DNA from: SKHV01 sp963678565 | GTDB lineage: Bacteria; Bacteroidota; Bacteroidia; Bacteroidales; Prolixibacteraceae | Assembly (NCBI GenBank): GCA_963678565.1 | Contig: OY782875.1 | Coordinates: forward strand, 930,001-994,000 | Reading direction: 5' to 3' | Length of the DNA stretch: 64,000 nucleotides | Shown here: one piece after another, positions 63,175 to 64,000 of the stretch | How positions within the stretch are numbered: position 1 is the first letter of the stretch | How the letters are laid out: each line of letters starts with the position of its first letter | Made by a program: the position numbers and the translations under genes | The notes under the pieces: model-generated | What the model was told of the DNA's origin: nothing | Seen by the model: only the letters and a program-made list of their open reading frames with translations | The model's database searches: none

Positions 63175-63539
63175 TTTGTTAAATCTTCAAATTCAATATC
63201 GGCATAGCTTGGTTGCATTTCAGCTGATTCTTGTTCTTCGGTATTTGGTTGTTTCGTTTTAATAAAATCGATAATGTCGATTAGTGCATCGCTAAATTTG
63301 TCAAAATCTTCTTTGTATAAAAAAAGTTTGTGTTTTTCGTAATGAACCCTTCCTGAGTTGTCGGTTCTTTTTTTGCTTTCAGTAATGGTAAAATAATACT
63401 CATCACTTCTGGTTGATTTTACGTCAAAAAAATATGTCCTTTTTCCAGCACGTACTACTTTCGAGTACACCTCTTCTCTGAATCTACTACCTTCAATGTT
63501 TTTTTCTGTAGCTGATTCTTGTTCGTTAAAGTCAGTCAT
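63171..63539 (-). CDS. DUF3276 family PUR-like nucleic acid-binding protein
   Basis: 122-aa cytoplasmic protein of DUF3276, a PUR-alpha-type whirly-like fold that binds single-stranded nucleic acid. The signature is EVYSKVVRAGKRTYFFDVKS followed by TRSDEYYFTITESKKR. The acidic N-terminal tail (TDFNEQESATEKN) and Glu-rich C-terminal tail (TEEQESAEMQPSYADIEFED) flank the domain. Bacteroidota-specific; in Borrelia a related PUR protein (EbfC is separate) regulates genes. It ends at the terminator, and its start is followed upstream by the folD terminator, so it is monocistronic. Confidence 0.88.
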   Translation of the reverse strand: MTDFNEQESATEKNIEGSRFREEVYSKVVRAGKRTYFFDVKSTRSDEYYFTITESKKRTDNSGRVHYEKHKLFLYKEDFDKFSDALIDIIDFIKTKQPNTEEQESAEMQPSYADIEFEDLTK

Positions 63540-63618
63540 TTATTAGTTAGTTTTGGTTCTCTACTCAAAGATATTAAAATTATATACATAAATCTAGAAT
63601 GATGTTTCACAAAATAAA

Positions 63619-63651
63619 AAAACCTTCTAACAGTAATTGTTAGAAGGTTTT
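63619..63651 (-). terminator. Intrinsic terminator of folD
   Basis: Perfect 14-bp stem AAAACCTTCTAACA/TGTTAGAAGGTTTT with a 5-nt loop. On the minus strand it is followed by a T-rich stretch (TTTTTTATTTTG), 19 bp past the folD stop. Confidence 0.9.
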
Positions 63652-63670
63652 CTATATGATTTTGAAATAC

Positions 63671-64000
63671 TTAATTGTATATTTCTTGTTTTGCGGCCAG
63701 TAATGTATTGTGAAGTAAGGAGACCCTTGTCATTGGACCAACTCCTCCAGGTACTGGCGTAATGAAAGCACATTTATCTGCTACCTCATTGTATAAAACA
63801 TCACCTTTTAAGCGAAAACCCGATTTGGTTTCAGTTGAAGGAACCCGTGTAGTACCAACGTCGATAACAACTGCTCCTTCTTTTACCATATCCTTTGTAA
63901 CAAAGCCAGGAGAGCCAATCGCTGCAATTAAGATGTCGGCATTGGCACAAACTTCTTTTAAGTTTTTGGTGCGACTGTGTGCTACGGTAACGGTTGTGTT
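63671..64000 (-). CDS. folD: Bifunctional methylenetetrahydrofolate dehydrogenase/cyclohydrolase (5' partial)
   Basis: C-terminal 109 codons of FolD, which interconverts 5,10-methylene-THF and 10-formyl-THF with NADP+. The frame remains open to the window edge, so the start (about 185 codons further) is beyond it. Visible motifs are VTVAHSRTKNLKEV and NADILIAAIGSPGFV of the Rossmann NADP-binding half, GAVVIDVGTTRVP, and the highly conserved TPVPGGVGPMTRVSLLHNTL near the C-terminus. Confidence 0.97.
   Translation of the reverse strand, partial: NTTVTVAHSRTKNLKEVCANADILIAAIGSPGFVTKDMVKEGAVVIDVGTTRVPSTETKSGFRLKGDVLYNEVADKCAFITPVPGGVGPMTRVSLLHNTLLAAKQEIYN

Noticed and set aside
1..64000. Search for CRISPR arrays, tRNA/rRNA genes, IS elements, phage genes or toxin-antitoxin pairs
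   Set aside because: No repeat-spacer pattern, cloverleaf, transposase or phage protein was recognised; the XRE gene has no partner.

Overview
The window is chromosomal DNA from an AT-rich member of the Bacteroidota. Three observations support this: two proteins carry type IX secretion (T9SS) C-terminal signals, one of type B and one of type A; there are Bacteroidota-typical families (DUF4290, DUF3276, DUF2723, DUF3109, a GT3-type glycogen synthase); and several intergenic regions match the Bacteroidota promoter pattern TTTG-N19-21-TAnnTTTG. The sodium-pumping biotin decarboxylase and the [FeFe] hydrogenase-like protein fit a marine, anaerobic or facultative organism such as the Marinilabiliales (for example Marinifilaceae). 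That placement is inference. No tRNA, rRNA, IS element, prophage or CRISPR array was seen.

Layout. 1-8.0 kb: rpoB (5' end outside the window), rpoC and a DUF3467 gene, closed by a strong terminator. 8.1-13.9 kb: a thiamine-binding-type small protein with an SSS sodium symporter, then the three-subunit sodium-translocating decarboxylase oadG-oadA-oadB. 13.9-17.1 kb: a small acidic secreted orphan, TrkH, and a convergent T9SS protein. 17.2-24.7 kb: PcrA-type helicase, DUF4290, murA (with Asp in place of the catalytic Cys), TlpA-like thioredoxin, grpE-dnaJ and a stand-alone hisE. 24.7-27.4 kb (minus): a TonB-dependent receptor with an OprC/NosA-like Cys-x3-Met motif and a small Cys-rich membrane protein, probably a copper uptake pair. 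27.6-34.4 kb: CNNM/CBS protein, metallo-beta-lactamase-fold protein, group B-type [FeFe] hydrogenase-like protein, DUF1460 amidase and glycogen synthase. 34.4-42.5 kb (minus): gltD, gltB, argH. 42.7-50.5 kb: thioredoxin, NUDIX, then a co-directional run DUF2723, polysaccharide deacetylase, purD, membrane protein, DUF3109. 50.5-58.8 kb: aroB-aroA, a membrane orphan with dprA, xseA-xseB behind an S8 protease, and mnmA. 58.9-60.6 kb: the most accessory-looking part, with an XRE regulator, a receiver-domain gene broken by a frameshift in an A9 run, and an orphan 212-codon frame. 60.7-64 kb: ybbR, coaE, a TerB/J-domain protein, DUF3276 and the 3' part of folD.

Most genes are housekeeping. The functional threads are: a sodium pump beside a sodium symporter; ammonia assimilation (GOGAT) next to arginine synthesis; shikimate synthesis; DNA uptake/repair (dprA, xseAB, pcrA); and cell-surface traffic by T9SS and TonB. 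I did not find a convincing wholly new multi-gene defence or biosynthetic system. The best candidates for a second look are the frameshifted receiver with its neighbouring dyad, the divergent active-site motifs of the OadA-like subunit, the copper receptor pair with tandem palindromes, and the hairpin immediately before the S8-xseA-xseB operon.
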